Source: Tagaea sp. (GTDB lineage: Bacteria > Pseudomonadota > Alphaproteobacteria > CACIAM-22H2). Taken from it: a DNA stretch of 5,629 bases. The stretch spans positions 1 to 5,629 of the forward strand of contig JAMNXK010000171.1 in NCBI GenBank assembly GCA_023653245.1, read 5' to 3'. Under the pieces are notes generated by a model, which saw only the letters and a list, made by a program, of their open reading frames with translations, was not told the origin of the DNA and did not search any database. This document shows, in pieces, positions 5,313-5,629 of the stretch. A program made the translations under genes and the position numbers. Numbering within the stretch: position 1 is the stretch's first letter; every line of letters starts with the position of its first letter.

Positions 5313-5629
5313 ATGCTCGACCCCAAGAAGCGCAAATTCATCGGCATGCTCACCCCGTCGTCGAACACGGTGCTCGAACCGGTCACGGCCGCCATGCTCG
5401 CCGGCCTGCCCGAGATATCGGCCCATTTCGGCCGTTTCAAGGTGACCGAGATCTCGCTGGCGCAAGGCGCGCTCGCCCAGTTCGACGACGCCCCCATCCT
5501 GGCGGCGGCCGAGCTGCTGGCCGACGCGCGCGTCGGCGCCATCGTGTGGAACGGCACGTCGTCGGGCTGGCTCGGGCTCGACGCCGACCGGCGACTGTGC
5601 GCGCGGATCACCGAGCGAACGGGGATCGC
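5313..5629 (+). CDS. Asp/Glu racemase - maleate isomerase - arylmalonate decarboxylase superfamily protein, 3' end missing
   Basis: The first 105 residues are visible; the frame is open to the window's edge. The start is set by GGAGGA 10 nt upstream. The N-terminal FIGMLTPSSNTVLEP (9-23) is typical of maleate isomerase/AMDase-like proteins, in which the loop after strand 1 binds a carboxylate. HFGRFKVT (38-45) and IVWNGTSSGWLG (77-88) follow. In racemases and maleate isomerase the second motif carries the first catalytic Cys. Here that position is Gly81, followed by Thr82-Ser83, as in Bordetella arylmalonate decarboxylase (Gly74-Thr75-Ser76, where Thr and Ser form the dioxyanion hole). The second catalytic Cys would lie beyond the window. 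Candidate roles are decarboxylation or isomerisation of a dicarboxylic acid. Divergent placement from the SDH-fumarase operon suggests the product feeds fumarate/succinate-type metabolism. Exact function is unassigned. Confidence 0.82.
   Translation, partial: MLDPKKRKFIGMLTPSSNTVLEPVTAAMLAGLPEISAHFGRFKVTEISLAQGALAQFDDAPILAAAELLADARVGAIVWNGTSSGWLGLDADRRLCARITERTGI

Noticed and set aside
5210..5611. Upstream extension of the SdhB frame to a Met near 5611
   Set aside because: It runs antisense to the racemase-family gene and through the divergent promoter, with no SdhB-like sequence before TISVRVWRG.

Overview
The window is compact, very GC-rich, coding-dense DNA. Its codon use strongly favours G/C in third positions, and long shadow frames lie opposite every gene. 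Together with the gene content this suggests an alphaproteobacterium of the Rhodospirillales/Rhizobiales kind or a betaproteobacterium. That is an inference from composition and family resemblance; the sequence carries no rRNA or other taxonomic marker.

Layout. (1) Positions 1-609 (+) hold the 3' part of a shikimate-dehydrogenase-like oxidoreductase that is cut by the window's left edge. (2) Positions 590-5209 (-) hold one tight six-gene operon. In transcription order it encodes an SdhB/FrdB-type iron-sulfur subunit, two small three-helix membrane anchors (SdhD-like, then SdhC-like), the alpha and beta subunits of a two-subunit class I (iron-sulfur) fumarase/tartrate dehydratase, and last the SdhA/FrdA-type flavoprotein. 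Junctions overlap by 4, 1, 4 and 4 bp, or are separated by a single base. (3) Positions 5210-5312 are a divergent regulatory region with a perfect 8-bp-arm palindrome. (4) From 5313 (+) to the right edge runs the start of an Asp/Glu racemase / maleate isomerase / arylmalonate decarboxylase superfamily gene.

Working together. The operon encodes a complete membrane-bound succinate:quinone oxidoreductase or quinol:fumarate reductase, plus the enzyme for the next step (fumarate/malate or an analogous hydro-lyase). It is therefore a self-contained C4-dicarboxylate module linked to the quinone pool. The divergent racemase/isomerase-family gene could feed a dicarboxylate into it, with maleate to fumarate as the simplest idea. 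However, its visible active-site motif is Gly-Thr-Ser, as in arylmalonate decarboxylase, rather than the Cys-containing motif of maleate isomerase.

The most notable points are several departures from textbook SDH/FRD. The fumarase genes sit between the anchors and the flavoprotein. Cys replaces the His that normally carries covalent FAD. Glu replaces a substrate-binding Thr in the flavoprotein. The quinone-site Tyr is missing in the SdhD-like anchor. These fit a specialised accessory complex, possibly acting on a substituted dicarboxylate, rather than the housekeeping TCA-cycle enzyme. No tRNA, rRNA, CRISPR, insertion sequence or other mobile element is visible.
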